64,000 nt of DNA from Streptomyces aculeolatus (GCF_020400605.1 NZ_JAINRD010000012.1:124001-188000); one strand, 5' to 3'. Counted from the stretch's first letter, positions 15,022 to 24,077 are shown. Notes: generated by a model from the sequence alone, not told the origin. Numbers and translations are program-made.

Positions 15022-15813
15022 CTACGGCTTCAGGCCGACACCGCCGTACGCGGCCACGTCCGGCGCCTGCTCCCCAAGGCTCTCCGGCCGCCACCGCGGG
15101 CAGGGGACCACCCCCGGCTCCAGCAGCTCCAGGCCCTCGAAGTAGCCGGCGACCTGCTCCGGGCTGCGCGCCGTGTACGGGACCGCAGCCCTCGGGTTGT
15201 GGCGGCGCAGGGCCTCGACGTAGGCGTCGTCGGTGGTCGTCCCGTCGTTGAGCGCGAGGTGGCTGCCCGCGGGCAGGGCGGCCAGCAGGCGCCGTACGAC
15301 CGAACGCGCCTCGTCGTAGTCCTCGACGAGCCCGAGGATCCCCATCAGCATCAGCCCGACCGGCCGGGTGAAGTCCAGCGTGCGCGCCGCCTCTTCGAGG
15401 ATCCGGTCGGTGTCGCGGGCGTCGGCGTCGATGTACTGGCAGCGGCCCGCGGGGGTGGAGGTGAGCAGCGCCCGCGCGTGGGCGAGCACCAGCGGGTCGT
15501 TGTCCACGTAGACGATCCGCGCCCCGGGGGCGATCCGCTGGGCGATCTGATGCGTGTTGTCGGCGGTGGGCAGCCCGCTGCCGACGTCCAGGAACTGGCG
15601 GATGCCCGCCTCGCGCACCAGGCAGCCGACCGCGCGGCCGGTGAACTGCCGGGAGCGGCGCGTGATGTCGGCCATCCCGGGGAAGACCGAGACGATCGCC
15701 TCCGCGGCCGCCCGGTCCGCCGGGTAGTTGTCGGTGCCGCCGAGCAGGTGGTTCCAGATACGCGCCGAGTGCGGGCGGCTCGTGTCGATCGCGCCCGGAA
15801 CCTGGTCTGCCAT
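15022..15813 (-). CDS. DUF574-family SAM-dependent methyltransferase (Methyltransf_19)
   Basis: 263 residues. DUF574 hallmarks are visible: ARIWNHLLGGTDNYPADR at the start, QFLDVGSGLPTADNTHQIA for SAM binding, VYVDNDPLVLAHARALL, and GYFEGLELLEPGVV near the end. These proteins are abundant in streptomycetes, often beside XRE/DUF397 regulators, and their substrates are unknown. Here it sits 46 bp downstream of a saccharopine-dehydrogenase-like gene on the same strand. A second family member is encoded at 62397-63224. Confidence 0.88.
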   Translation of the reverse strand: MADQVPGAIDTSRPHSARIWNHLLGGTDNYPADRAAAEAIVSVFPGMADITRRSRQFTGRAVGCLVREAGIRQFLDVGSGLPTADNTHQIAQRIAPGARIVYVDNDPLVLAHARALLTSTPAGRCQYIDADARDTDRILEEAARTLDFTRPVGLMLMGILGLVEDYDEARSVVRRLLAALPAGSHLALNDGTTTDDAYVEALRRHNPRAAVPYTARSPEQVAGYFEGLELLEPGVVPCPRWRPESLGEQAPDVAAYGGVGLKP

Positions 15814-15859
15814 GGGTGACCGCCCTGCGGATCGCGGAGGTGGCGGGGTACGCCGACGC

Positions 15860-16915
15860 TCAACGTACTGCGGGCCGTCCGGCGCCGGGAAGGTGCAACT
15901 CGACCGTGAGGTGCGCGGCCAGGGCGGCGAGGAAGCCGCGTGCGTCGAACATCGCGCCCGCCGAGCCCACCCCCGTGGTCCGGGTCCGCCCGGTGAGGAT
16001 GCGGTGCACGGCCTCCACGGCGAGCGGGGCGGTCACGGCGTAGATGTCCCGGCCGGCGGCGGTGGCGCGGCGTTCGGTGCCGCCGGCGCGTACGACGACG
16101 TCGACGAGGAACGTCTGCGCGGACCGGCCGCGCGCGTCGGCCGCCGCCGGTGCGGGGGTGTCCGGGGACGACAGGTCCTTCGCCGCGGCGGCGGCCATGT
16201 AGGTGCGCACGTCCGGGATGCCGAGGTGGCTGGGGAGGGTGACGACGTCGGCCATGGTGAAGTCGCCGATGACGGGCCGGGGGCCGGCTTGGCCGGGGAA
16301 GTGCCACTCCAGGACGGGGAGTTCGTCGTCGTGGTATTCCAGCCGGCCGTTCGCGTAGCGGACGTGCCGGCCGCCGCGCCGGGCGCCGGAGACCCTGCCC
16401 GCGGCCCGCGTCCCGGCCGTGGGGTGCCAGTCGCTCAGGCCGTACGCGATGTGCGCCTCGTCGGCCGCCGTCCAGTCGCCCATCGCCGCCGTGGCCAGCA
16501 GGTCGCCGAGGCCGCCGAAGAACGCCATCGCGGGGACGACCACCGCGTCGGCGGCGCGGGCGCGGTCCGCGAAGTGGGCGAACGTGTCGGCGTTGGCCTC
16601 GATCTCGGCGGCCACGTCCACGTACGGGATCCCGGCCCGCAGCGCGGCCTCGATCACCGGGGCGGCGGTCGTGGCGAAGGGGCCCGCGCAGTTGATCACG
16701 GCCGCCGCACCGGCCAGGGCGGAGTCGAGCGCCGCCGCGTCGGCGGCGGTCGCCGGGCGGGCGTCGAGGCCGGTGGCCGACGCCAGCGCCGCCAGCCTGC
16801 CGGCGTCACGGCCCGACAGGACCGGGACGTACCCGCGGTCCCGCAGCTCCGCCACGACGAACCGCCCGGTGTGCCCGTACGCCCCGAACACCGCCACCGC
16901 CTGGCCCGATCCCAT
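15860..16915 (-). CDS. Saccharopine dehydrogenase-like NAD(P)-binding protein
   Basis: 351 residues from ATG 16915. A Rossmann start (AVAVFGAYGHTGRFVVAEL) and the pattern VINCAGPFATTAAPVIEAAL, then YVDVAAE, are typical of the saccharopine-dehydrogenase/trans-enoyl-reductase-like group, which includes many uncharacterised oxidoreductases. The lysine-pathway function is unlikely because the C-terminal substrate domain is not the classical one. The gene is divergent from a DJ-1/AraC-type regulator (100-bp gap), which is the obvious candidate for its control. Confidence 0.82.
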   Translation of the reverse strand: MGSGQAVAVFGAYGHTGRFVVAELRDRGYVPVLSGRDAGRLAALASATGLDARPATAADAAALDSALAGAAAVINCAGPFATTAAPVIEAALRAGIPYVDVAAEIEANADTFAHFADRARAADAVVVPAMAFFGGLGDLLATAAMGDWTAADEAHIAYGLSDWHPTAGTRAAGRVSGARRGGRHVRYANGRLEYHDDELPVLEWHFPGQAGPRPVIGDFTMADVVTLPSHLGIPDVRTYMAAAAAKDLSSPDTPAPAAADARGRSAQTFLVDVVVRAGGTERRATAAGRDIYAVTAPLAVEAVHRILTGRTRTTGVGSAGAMFDARGFLAALAAHLTVELHLPGAGRPAVR

Positions 16916-17015
16916 GACTTCTCCCCGCACTCGAATGATCCGGTACGCACATCCTGGTGAGGGCGGGCACCCCACCGCGAGTGTCCGGAACGACAACGCC
17001 CGTACAATTTCGGAC

Positions 17016-17987
17016 ATGGACACTGTCGCGCTGGCCGTCACCGAAGGAATGCTGCACTTCGAGCTCTCCGTGGCGTACGAGGCGCTCGGCTCCGCCCCGG
17101 ACGAGGTGGCCGGCCCCTGGTACGACGTCACGGTCTGCGGGACGCGGGCGGTGCGGGTCGGGCGGTTCCTGCTGGAGCCCGACCACGGGCTCGACCGGCT
17201 GCGGCACGCCGGCACCGTCATCGTCCCCGGCTGGGCGGACGTCGACGCGGAGCCGCCGGCCGATCTCGTCGACGCGGTACGCGCGGCCCACGCGGCCGGC
17301 GCCCGGGTCGCCTCCCTCTGCACGGGCGCGTTCGTGCTGGCCGCCGCCGGACTGCTGGACGGCAGGCGCGCGACGACGCACTGGGCGCACACCGGGGCCC
17401 TGGCCGCCCGCTACCCCGAGGTGGAGGTCGCCCCGGACGTGCTGTACGTGGACAACGGCAGCGTGCTCACCTCCGCCGGCAAGGCCGCCGCGCTGGACCT
17501 GTGCCTGCATCTCGTACGCCTCGACCGCGGCTCCGCGGTCGCCAACGCCGTCGCCCGCCGCCTGGTCGTGCCGCCGCACCGGGACGGCGGGCAGGCCCAG
17601 TTCGTCACCGCCCCCGTGCCGGCCGCGGACGACCGGACGCTCGCCGCGCTCTTCGGCTGGGCCGTGGAACGCATCGACCAGCCGCTGACCGTGCCGGACC
17701 TGGCCCGTCAGGCGGGGATGAGCTCGCGCAACCTGACCCGCCACTTCAGGACCGCGACCGGTGCCACTCCGCTGCAGTGGCTGCTGACCCAGCGGATCCG
17801 GCGCGCCCAGGAGTTGCTGGAGACCACGGACCGCGGCGTCGACGCGATCGCGGAGGCCACCGGCATGGGTACCGCCGCGACCCTCCGCCGCCACTTCCAC
17901 CGCACCGTCGGCGTGCCCCCGGCCGCGTACCGCCGCACCTTCCGCGCGGTGCACGGGGAGCCGGCGCTTGACCCTCACGCGGCGTGA
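17016..17987 (+). CDS. GATase1/DJ-1-like AraC-family regulator (FtrA/GlxA type)
   Basis: 323 residues from ATG 17016. Residues 1-190 form a DJ-1/PfpI-like domain with the nucleophile-elbow sequence ASLCTGAFVLAAAGLLDG. Residues 215-310 hold the two AraC helix-turn-helix motifs (TVPDLARQAGMSSRNLTRHF and VDAIAEATGMGTAATLRRHF). Such proteins are transcription factors whose N-domain probably binds a small ligand rather than acting as an enzyme. Divergent placement suggests control of the oxidoreductase gene at 15860-16915. Confidence 0.88.
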   Translation: MDTVALAVTEGMLHFELSVAYEALGSAPDEVAGPWYDVTVCGTRAVRVGRFLLEPDHGLDRLRHAGTVIVPGWADVDAEPPADLVDAVRAAHAAGARVASLCTGAFVLAAAGLLDGRRATTHWAHTGALAARYPEVEVAPDVLYVDNGSVLTSAGKAAALDLCLHLVRLDRGSAVANAVARRLVVPPHRDGGQAQFVTAPVPAADDRTLAALFGWAVERIDQPLTVPDLARQAGMSSRNLTRHFRTATGATPLQWLLTQRIRRAQELLETTDRGVDAIAEATGMGTAATLRRHFHRTVGVPPAAYRRTFRAVHGEPALDPHAA

Positions 17988-18005
17988 TGCCGCATCGTCT
18001 CGGGT

Positions 18006-19121
18006 GTGGCAGAGCAACTGACCGTGGGGCGCGTGGCCGAGCTGGCGGGCGTGAGCGTGCGCACGCTGCACCACTACGACGAGATCGGCCTCGTCCGGCC
18101 GTCCGCCCGGACCGCGGCCGGCTACCGGGCGTACGCGGCGGGCGACGTGGAGCGGCTGCGGGAGGTGCTCGGGTACCGGCGGCTGGGGTTCGGGCTGCGC
18201 GAGATCGCGGAGCTGGTCGACGACCCGGCCACCGACGCGGTCGCCCACCTGCGCAGGCTGCGCGGGCTGCTGCTGGCGCAGCGCGAGCGGGCCGCCGCCA
18301 TGGTCACGGCCCTCGACAGGGAACTGGAGGCGCGGGAGATGGGGATCAGGACCACGTCGGAGGAGCAGTTGAAGGTGTTCGGGCCGCAGTTGTACGAGGT
18401 CATCGGCTCCGCGTATCCGGCGACGCGGCGCACGGAGCCGCGGATCGCCGAGCGGATCTGGGACGCGCTCGGGGACGCCCGCACGGTGCTGAACGTCGGC
18501 GCCGGCACCGGCTCGTACGAGCCGCAGGACCGCGAGGTCACGGCGGTGGAGCCGTCGGCGGTGATGCGGGCGCAGCGGCCCGCCGGGGCGGCGCGGTGCG
18601 TGGCCGCCGGCGCGGAGCGCCTGCCGTTCGCGGACGGGGCGTTCGACGCGGCCATGGCGGTCAGCACCGTGCACCACTGGCCGGACCCGGTGGCGGGGCT
18701 GCGCGAGATGCGGCGCGTGGCGCGGCGGGTGGTGGTGTTCACGTACGACGCCTGCGACCCGGGCCGGCGCGAGCGGTTCTGGCTCACCCGGGACTACCTG
18801 CCGGAGTTCGCGGGCCTCCTCACCGACTGGCCGTCGCTGGCGGACCTCACCCGCGCGATCGACGGCCGCGCCGAGCCGGTGCTGATCCCGTGGGACTGCG
18901 CGGACGGCTTCTTCGAGGCGCACTGGCGCCGCCCCGAGGCGTACCTGGAGGAGCACGTGCGCCGCGCGGTGTCGGTGTGGACCCGCGTGGGTCCCGAGGC
19001 GGAGCGGCGGGCGGTGGCCGCACTCGGCGACGACCTCGCGTCGGGCCGCTGGGCGGAGCGCAACCGCGACCTGCTGGCCCTGGACGCCGCCGAACTGGGC
19101 CTGCGCCTCCTCATCGCCTGA
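18006..19121 (+). CDS. MerR-type DNA-binding domain fused to a SAM methyltransferase
   Basis: 371 residues from GTG 18006. The first 75 residues are a MerR winged helix (GRVAELAGVSVRTLHHYDEIG), and the coiled-coil dimer helix runs to about 115. The join MGIRTTSEEQLKVFG resembles the linker that precedes the TipAS ligand domain in TipAL. Instead of TipAS, residues 125-371 are a complete class I methyltransferase (TVLNVGAGTGSYEP, AERLPFADGAFDAAMAVSTV). The methyltransferase part resembles proteins I recall as stand-alone enzymes. The fusion could be a regulator that reads SAM or methylates its inducer. There is no frameshift at the join. Confidence 0.85.
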   Translation: MAEQLTVGRVAELAGVSVRTLHHYDEIGLVRPSARTAAGYRAYAAGDVERLREVLGYRRLGFGLREIAELVDDPATDAVAHLRRLRGLLLAQRERAAAMVTALDRELEAREMGIRTTSEEQLKVFGPQLYEVIGSAYPATRRTEPRIAERIWDALGDARTVLNVGAGTGSYEPQDREVTAVEPSAVMRAQRPAGAARCVAAGAERLPFADGAFDAAMAVSTVHHWPDPVAGLREMRRVARRVVVFTYDACDPGRRERFWLTRDYLPEFAGLLTDWPSLADLTRAIDGRAEPVLIPWDCADGFFEAHWRRPEAYLEEHVRRAVSVWTRVGPEAERRAVAALGDDLASGRWAERNRDLLALDAAELGLRLLIA

Positions 19122-19146
19122 CGCGCACCGCGGCCCGGCACGCGCG

Positions 19147-19560
19147 CTACTCCCCCTCCAGCATCCTCAGCACCCAGTCCGGCATCACGTCGGACTCGCT
19201 GATCGGCGGCCCGAACTCGAACCCGTGCCGGCCCTCGTGGTCCTTCGGCAGGGCGCAGCACTCCGAGGAGACCGACCCTTCGAGGAACGTCTCCGGGCAC
19301 GAGGGCAGCGCGGCGATCTCGCGCCCCGGCCCGTACTCGTCGCCCTCGGGCCAGCGGGCCCAGACCGTGCGGGCCGGCAGGTCGTCCGTGGCGCGGGCAC
19401 CGACCGCCAGGGTGCAGTGCGGGCCGGCGTGGCCCTTCTCCAACTCGCACCACAGCGCCGGCTCCACCCGGAGACCGCCGTCCGAGATCGCGTTCAGCTC
19501 CGCGATCTCCGACTCCAGGAACAGCACCTTGCCGGGGCACGAGACCTGATATATGGACAT
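19147..19560 (-). CDS. Hypothetical protein with two Cys-His repeat motifs
   Basis: 137 residues from ATG 19560 (MSIYQVSCPGK). Two copies of a C-x(4-5)-H-x-G-x-H motif are seen, WCELEKGHAGPHC and CCALPKDHEGRH, about 60 residues apart; the pattern recurs in actinobacterial small proteins and could bind zinc. I do not recognise a named family. It converges with the MerR-fusion gene and is divergent from a GNAT gene 123 bp away. The frame upstream to 19641 has no better start. Confidence 0.6.
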   Translation of the reverse strand: MSIYQVSCPGKVLFLESEIAELNAISDGGLRVEPALWCELEKGHAGPHCTLAVGARATDDLPARTVWARWPEGDEYGPGREIAALPSCPETFLEGSVSSECCALPKDHEGRHGFEFGPPISESDVMPDWVLRMLEGE

Positions 19561-19683
19561 GCCGACAGCGTCGTACAGCCGGCGGCCGGCGGGGCGGATT
19601 CCGCCGAGGTTCCCCCGATCGTGCACTGCGCCCCTGGTCAAACCTGCTTGCCACGGGCAGGTCCGGCCGGTTAGGAAGCAGGC

Positions 19684-20250
19684 ATGCTACGAGGCACGAA
19701 AGTCGGGCTCAGAGCCCGGCACGCGGACGACATCCCGGTTCTGATGGCCGACCTGTACGACGACGTCGTCGCCGGCTCACGGGCCCAGGCCGCGCCGTGG
19801 CGGCCGATCGCCGCCGACTCCAAGGACAACCCGCTGCTGGTCGACGACAAGGCGGCGGCGCACGTCCCGTTCTCCGTGGTGGAGCTGGACGGCGGCGCGC
19901 TCGTCGGCACGGCGGCGCTGTGGGGCATCGACAACCACCACCGGTCCGCGCACGTCGGGCTGGGGCTCATGCCGCACGCGCGCGGCAAGGGCTACGGCAG
20001 CGACATCGTCGGCGCGCTCTGCCACTACGGCTTCGTCGTCCGCGGCCTGAACCGGCTGCAGATCGAGACGCTGGCGGACAACACCGCCATGCTGCGCGCC
20101 GCCGAGCGCAACGGCTTCGCCCGCGAGGGCGTGCTGCGCTCGTCGGCGTGGGTGCTGGGCGAGTTCCTGGACGAGGTGCTGCTCGGGCTGCTCGCCGCGG
20201 ACTGGCGTCCCGCCACGGCGGACCGGACGGCCGCGGCGCCGGAGTCCTAG
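19684..20250 (+). CDS. GNAT-family N-acetyltransferase (RimJ/RimL-like)
   Basis: 188 residues from ATG 19684. The acetyl-CoA motif A is seen in VGLGLMPHARGKGYGSDIV. RLQIETLADNTAMLRAAERNGF is the late GNAT motif, and LRSSAWVLGEFLDEVLLGLL closes a RimJ-like fold. Such enzymes acetylate protein N-termini, aminoglycosides or small molecules. The substrate here is unknown. Confidence 0.85.
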   Translation: MLRGTKVGLRARHADDIPVLMADLYDDVVAGSRAQAAPWRPIAADSKDNPLLVDDKAAAHVPFSVVELDGGALVGTAALWGIDNHHRSAHVGLGLMPHARGKGYGSDIVGALCHYGFVVRGLNRLQIETLADNTAMLRAAERNGFAREGVLRSSAWVLGEFLDEVLLGLLAADWRPATADRTAAAPES

Positions 20251-20309
20251 AGCAGGTCGTCCGGGTCTTCGCCCGCTCGCCTGTCCGGGCGGGCTGTTAC
20301 CTTGGGGAC

Positions 20310-20333
20310 ATGGCTTTCCTCTTCTTCGTCTGA
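20310..20333 (+). CDS. Seven-residue leader ORF (MAFLFFV) upstream of the ABC-F gene
   Basis: ATG 20310 opens a 7-residue ORF that ends with TGA at 20331-20333, 67 bp before the ABC-F start. A GGGG stretch just upstream is a poor ribosome site. Very hydrophobic mini-peptides ahead of ABC-F and other ribosome-protection genes often stall drug-bound ribosomes and open a downstream hairpin. A hairpin at 20337-20370 follows at once. The ORF itself is certain; the attenuation role is inference. Confidence 0.5.
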   Translation: MAFLFFV

Positions 20334-20336
20334 GTC

Positions 20337-20370
20337 CGGGCACGGCCCTTGCCGCCGTTTCTGCTGCCCG
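20337..20370 (+). promoter_or_regulatory. Hairpin between leader ORF and ABC-F gene
   Basis: CGGGCA (20337-20342) pairs with TGCCCG (20365-20370), with an inner CGG/CCG pairing. It starts 4 bases after the leader stop codon, where a stalled ribosome would prevent it from folding. Confidence 0.4.
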
Positions 20371-20400
20371 TAGACCCTTCGTATGCCCAGGGAAAGCCCC

Positions 20401-22053
20401 ATGCGCGAGCGCGCCCGTACCGCCCTGCCCACCGCCGTCCCCGCCGTGGCGCAGCTGTCCGTCAGGTCCGTCACCAGGTCGTACGGCACCCGGACCGTCC
20501 TCGACCAGGTCTCCTTCACCGTCCGGCCGGGCGAGAAGGCCGCCGTCATCGGCGAGAACGGATCCGGCAAGTCCACCCTGCTGCGGCTGCTCGCCGGGGC
20601 CGAGGCGCCGGACGCCGGGGAGGTCACCGTCCGCTTCCCCGGCGGGACCGGCCACCTCGCCCAGACCCTCGGCCTCGACGCCGACCGCACCGTGCAGGAC
20701 GCCGTGGACCTCGCCCTGACCGAACTCCGCGACATGGAGCGGATGCTCCGTACGGCGGAGGAGTCCCTCGCCGACGCGTCCGGCGAGGAGCTCGCCGCGT
20801 ACGGCGAGCTGTTGATCGCCTACGAGGAGCGCGGCGGCTACGAGGCGGACGCCCGGGTGGAGGCCGCCATGCACGGGCTCGGGCTGGCCCGGATCGCCCG
20901 GAGGCGCCCGCTCGGCTCGCTGTCCGGCGGCGAGCAGTCGCGCCTCGCACTCGCCTGCGTCCTGGCCGCCGCCCCCGAACTGCTGCTGCTGGACGAACCG
21001 ACGAACCACCTCGACGCGGCCGCCGTGCGCTGGCTGGAGGAACACCTGCGCGCGCACCGCGGCACCGTCGTCGCGGTCACCCACGACCGCGGCTTCCTGG
21101 AGCGCATCGCCACCGCGGTCCTGGAGGTCGACCGGGACGAGCGCACCGTGCGCCGGTACGGCGACGGGTGGGCGGGCTACCGCGCCGCGAAGGCCGCCGC
21201 CCGGCGCGGAGCGGAGCAGCGGTACGCGGACTGGGTCGAGGAGGTGGCCCGCACGGAGGAGCTGCTGGACGCCGCCGGCAGGCGGCTGGCCGGCACCGGC
21301 CGCGACCCCGGACAGGGCTTCGGCAAGCACCGCCGCTCCAGCGAGGCGAAGCTCGGCGGGCAGGTGCGCGCGGTGCGCGAGCGCCTGGACCGGCTGCGGC
21401 GCAACCCGGTGGCGAAGCCGCCGGCGCCGCTCAGGTTCACGGCGGCGCTGACGGCGGCGGCCGGCGGACCCGCCCGGGGTGCGCTCGCCGAGCTGGACGG
21501 CGTACGGGTCGGGGAACGGCTGCGCCTGGACGGGCTCCTGGCGGTCGCGCCCGGCGGGCGCCTCCTCGTCACCGGCGAGAACGGCGCGGGCAAGTCGACG
21601 CTGCTCCGCGTGCTGGCGGGCGACCTGGAGCCGGACGCGGGCACGGCGCGCCGCCCCGCCCGGACGGGCTACCTCGCCCAGGAGCTGCCCGCGCGCGCCA
21701 CGCGGCTGCCGCTGCTGGCCGCGTTCGCCGCCGGACGGCCCGGGCCGCCGGACGAGTACGCGGAACAGCTCCTGTCCCTGGGCCTGTTCCGCGAACAGGA
21801 TCTGCACGTCCCGGTCGCCGCGCTGTCCGTGGGGCAGCGGCGGCGGCTGCAGCTCGCGACCCTGGTGACCCGGCCCACGGACCTCCTCGTCCTCGACGAG
21901 CCGACCAACCACATCGCGCTCGACCTGGTCGAGGACCTCCAGGCGGCGCTGGCGGCGTACCCGGGGGCGGTGGTCGCGGTCTCGCACGACCGCGGCTTCC
22001 GGGCGCGCTTCGAGGCCGAGCCGCTGGAACTGCACGCCGGCCGCAGGCGCTGA
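20401..22053 (+). CDS. ABC-F family ATPase, probable ribosome-protection/antibiotic-resistance factor
   Basis: 550 residues from ATG 20401 with AGGGAAAG upstream; ATG 20383 has no good ribosome site. Two ABC domains without membrane helices: GENGSGKS, LSGGEQ and LDEPTNHLD in the first, GENGAGKS, LSVGQR and LDEPTNHIALD in the second. The interdomain linker (about residues 255-335) is charged and helical, as in ABC-F proteins that reach into the ribosomal exit site. The second half is shorter and more divergent, as in resistance-type members. Protection against a 50S antibiotic is likely; which one cannot be told. An ABCG-type transporter gene follows 97 bp later. Confidence 0.88.
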   Translation: MRERARTALPTAVPAVAQLSVRSVTRSYGTRTVLDQVSFTVRPGEKAAVIGENGSGKSTLLRLLAGAEAPDAGEVTVRFPGGTGHLAQTLGLDADRTVQDAVDLALTELRDMERMLRTAEESLADASGEELAAYGELLIAYEERGGYEADARVEAAMHGLGLARIARRRPLGSLSGGEQSRLALACVLAAAPELLLLDEPTNHLDAAAVRWLEEHLRAHRGTVVAVTHDRGFLERIATAVLEVDRDERTVRRYGDGWAGYRAAKAAARRGAEQRYADWVEEVARTEELLDAAGRRLAGTGRDPGQGFGKHRRSSEAKLGGQVRAVRERLDRLRRNPVAKPPAPLRFTAALTAAAGGPARGALAELDGVRVGERLRLDGLLAVAPGGRLLVTGENGAGKSTLLRVLAGDLEPDAGTARRPARTGYLAQELPARATRLPLLAAFAAGRPGPPDEYAEQLLSLGLFREQDLHVPVAALSVGQRRRLQLATLVTRPTDLLVLDEPTNHIALDLVEDLQAALAAYPGAVVAVSHDRGFRARFEAEPLELHAGRRR

Positions 22054-22150
22054 CCCGGGCGGGCAACGGCCGCCGACGGATCGGCCGATCGTTGGTACGA
22101 CGCGCGAGCCGCGGGGGTGCGGCACCCCGTTCCTTTGGCATGCTGCACAC

Positions 22151-24049
22151 ATGTCGACGCCGCCCCTGCGCCCGGGTGTCTCCCCTGGTGGTCCCGCCGG
22201 TGTGTCCGTTTCGCCGGACGGCGGCCTCCGGCTGCGCGCGCACCGGGTGAGCCGGGACGTACGCGGGGCGGGCCGGGTGCTCAGCGGGGTGTCGCTCGAC
22301 GTCGCCCCCGGGACCCTCACCGTGATCGCCGGGAGCAGCGGGGCCGGCAAGACGGTCCTGCTGCAGACGCTGGCGGGGCTGAGCACACCGAGCGAGGGCG
22401 AGGTGTGGCACGACGGGGTGCCGCCGGGCCCGCCCGGGCCGGAGTTCGGGTACGTGCCGCAGGAGGACATCATCCACCGCGAGCTGCCGCTGCACCGCAC
22501 GCTGGTGTACGCGGCCGGCCTGCGGATGCCGCCGGGGACGCCGGCCCCGGCCGTCGCCGCGACCGTCGACCGGGTGCTGGCGGTCCTGGGGCTGACGTCG
22601 CGGCGCGATACGCCGGTACGGGCCCTCAGCGGCGGCGAACGCAAGCGGGCCAGCATCGCGGTGGAGCTGCTGACCCGGCCCAGGGTGCTCTTCCTCGACG
22701 AGCCGACGTCGGGCCTCGACCCGGCCACCGGCGCGGAGCTGATGCACACGCTGCGCGGGCTGGCCGACGACGGCACGACCGTCGTGACGACCACGCACGT
22801 GCTCGCCGATCTGCCGCGCGGGGACCAGGTGGTGTTCCTGTCGGCCGACGGCGAGGTCGCCTACGCGGGTGAACCTGGCGGACTGTGCGCGGCGTTCGGC
22901 GTTGACACGGCGGAGGAGGTGTACGGCGCGGTGGCCGCCGGCGCGCGGGCGGCGGGGTCGGGCGCCGGCGACATCCCGGGGCAGGCGGACACCGGGACGC
23001 CGGCGGGCGGCACGGCGGCGACCGGGACGGCGGGCGGCGGATCGGCGATGAACGGGACGGCGGTGAACGGGACCGCGGACGGGACCGGCGCACCGGGCGG
23101 GACCGGCGGCGCCGCCTCGGTCCGGCTCGCCGAACCCGCCCGGACCGGAGCCGCCGGGGCCACCGGGTCCACCGTCCCCGCACCCGCGGCCGCCCGCGTC
23201 GGCGCCGTGCGGCAGTGGGCCCTGCTCACCCGCCGCGGCACCGCCCTCCTCCTGCACAACCGCCTGTCCGTCACCGTGCTCGCCGGCTCCCCCCTCATGA
23301 TCGTGGCGATGTTCGCCGTGCTCTTCCGCGGCGGCACCTTCGACCCCGCGGACCCGGACCCCGGGTCCACCGCGATGATCATGTTCTGGATCGCCTTCGG
23401 CGCGTTCTTCTTCGGGCTGACCTACGGCCTGCTGCAGATCTGCGCCGAACTGCCCGTCCTGCGCCGCGAATGGCTCGCCGGCCTGCGGCTCGGCCCGTAC
23501 GTGGCCTCCAAACTCACCACCATGCTCCCGGTCCTCGCCGTCGCCGACGCGGTCCTGCTGGCCGTGCTCCGGATGCTGGACCGGCTGCCGCCGGCCGGAT
23601 GGGACACGTACGCCTCGCTGTTCGCCACCGCCCTGCTGGCCTCCGCCGCCGCCCTCGCGCTCGGGCTGCTCGCCTCCGCGGCGGTCTCGGAGCCGGGGCA
23701 GGCGACGCTGATGCTGCCGCTGCTGTGCTTTCCGCAGGTGCTGTTCTCGGGCGCGTTCGTGCCGGTGCCGCGGATGACGCTGGGCGGTGAGCTGATCAGC
23801 CTGGCGATGACCAACCGGTGGGCGTTCGAGGCGCTGGGCAGCGGGGTGGGCCTCGAATCGCTGTGGCGTACGGGCGCTTCGCCGCTGGGGCGGCCGCTGC
23901 TCGCGGCGTACGGTGAGTCGTTCGCCCACCCGGCGGGCCGCGGGTGGCTGATCCTGGCGGGCTTCACGGTGCTCTTCCTGGCGCTGACCTGGTGGGTGCT
24001 GGTGCGCAAGTGCCGGGACGGCGCCGAGCGGAGCAGGCAGGGGCGTTGA
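22151..24049 (+). CDS. ABCG-type ABC half-transporter (NBD-TMD)
   Basis: 632 residues. The nucleotide-binding domain comes first: GSSGAGKT, QEDIIHRELP (Q-loop), LSGGERKRASIAVELL, DEPTSGLDP and an H-loop at TTTHVL. A long low-complexity Gly/Thr/Ala linker (about 270-345) leads to a C-terminal ABC-2-type membrane domain of six or so helices (from about 375). NBD-before-TMD order and the ERKR signature are typical of the ABCG/White group, acting as dimers to export lipids or drugs. It may work with the ABC-F protein in resistance. Confidence 0.88.
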   Translation: MSTPPLRPGVSPGGPAGVSVSPDGGLRLRAHRVSRDVRGAGRVLSGVSLDVAPGTLTVIAGSSGAGKTVLLQTLAGLSTPSEGEVWHDGVPPGPPGPEFGYVPQEDIIHRELPLHRTLVYAAGLRMPPGTPAPAVAATVDRVLAVLGLTSRRDTPVRALSGGERKRASIAVELLTRPRVLFLDEPTSGLDPATGAELMHTLRGLADDGTTVVTTTHVLADLPRGDQVVFLSADGEVAYAGEPGGLCAAFGVDTAEEVYGAVAAGARAAGSGAGDIPGQADTGTPAGGTAATGTAGGGSAMNGTAVNGTADGTGAPGGTGGAASVRLAEPARTGAAGATGSTVPAPAAARVGAVRQWALLTRRGTALLLHNRLSVTVLAGSPLMIVAMFAVLFRGGTFDPADPDPGSTAMIMFWIAFGAFFFGLTYGLLQICAELPVLRREWLAGLRLGPYVASKLTTMLPVLAVADAVLLAVLRMLDRLPPAGWDTYASLFATALLASAAALALGLLASAAVSEPGQATLMLPLLCFPQVLFSGAFVPVPRMTLGGELISLAMTNRWAFEALGSGVGLESLWRTGASPLGRPLLAAYGESFAHPAGRGWLILAGFTVLFLALTWWVLVRKCRDGAERSRQGR

Positions 24050-24050
24050 C

Positions 24051-24073
24051 GCGGGCCGGGGTCCGGGGCCCGC
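24051..24073. terminator. Short hairpin between converging genes
   Basis: GCGGGCC (24051-24057) pairs with GGCCCGC (24067-24073). It sits in the 28-bp gap between the transporter and the aminotransferase-like gene. Confidence 0.5.
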
Positions 24074-24077
24074 GGGG

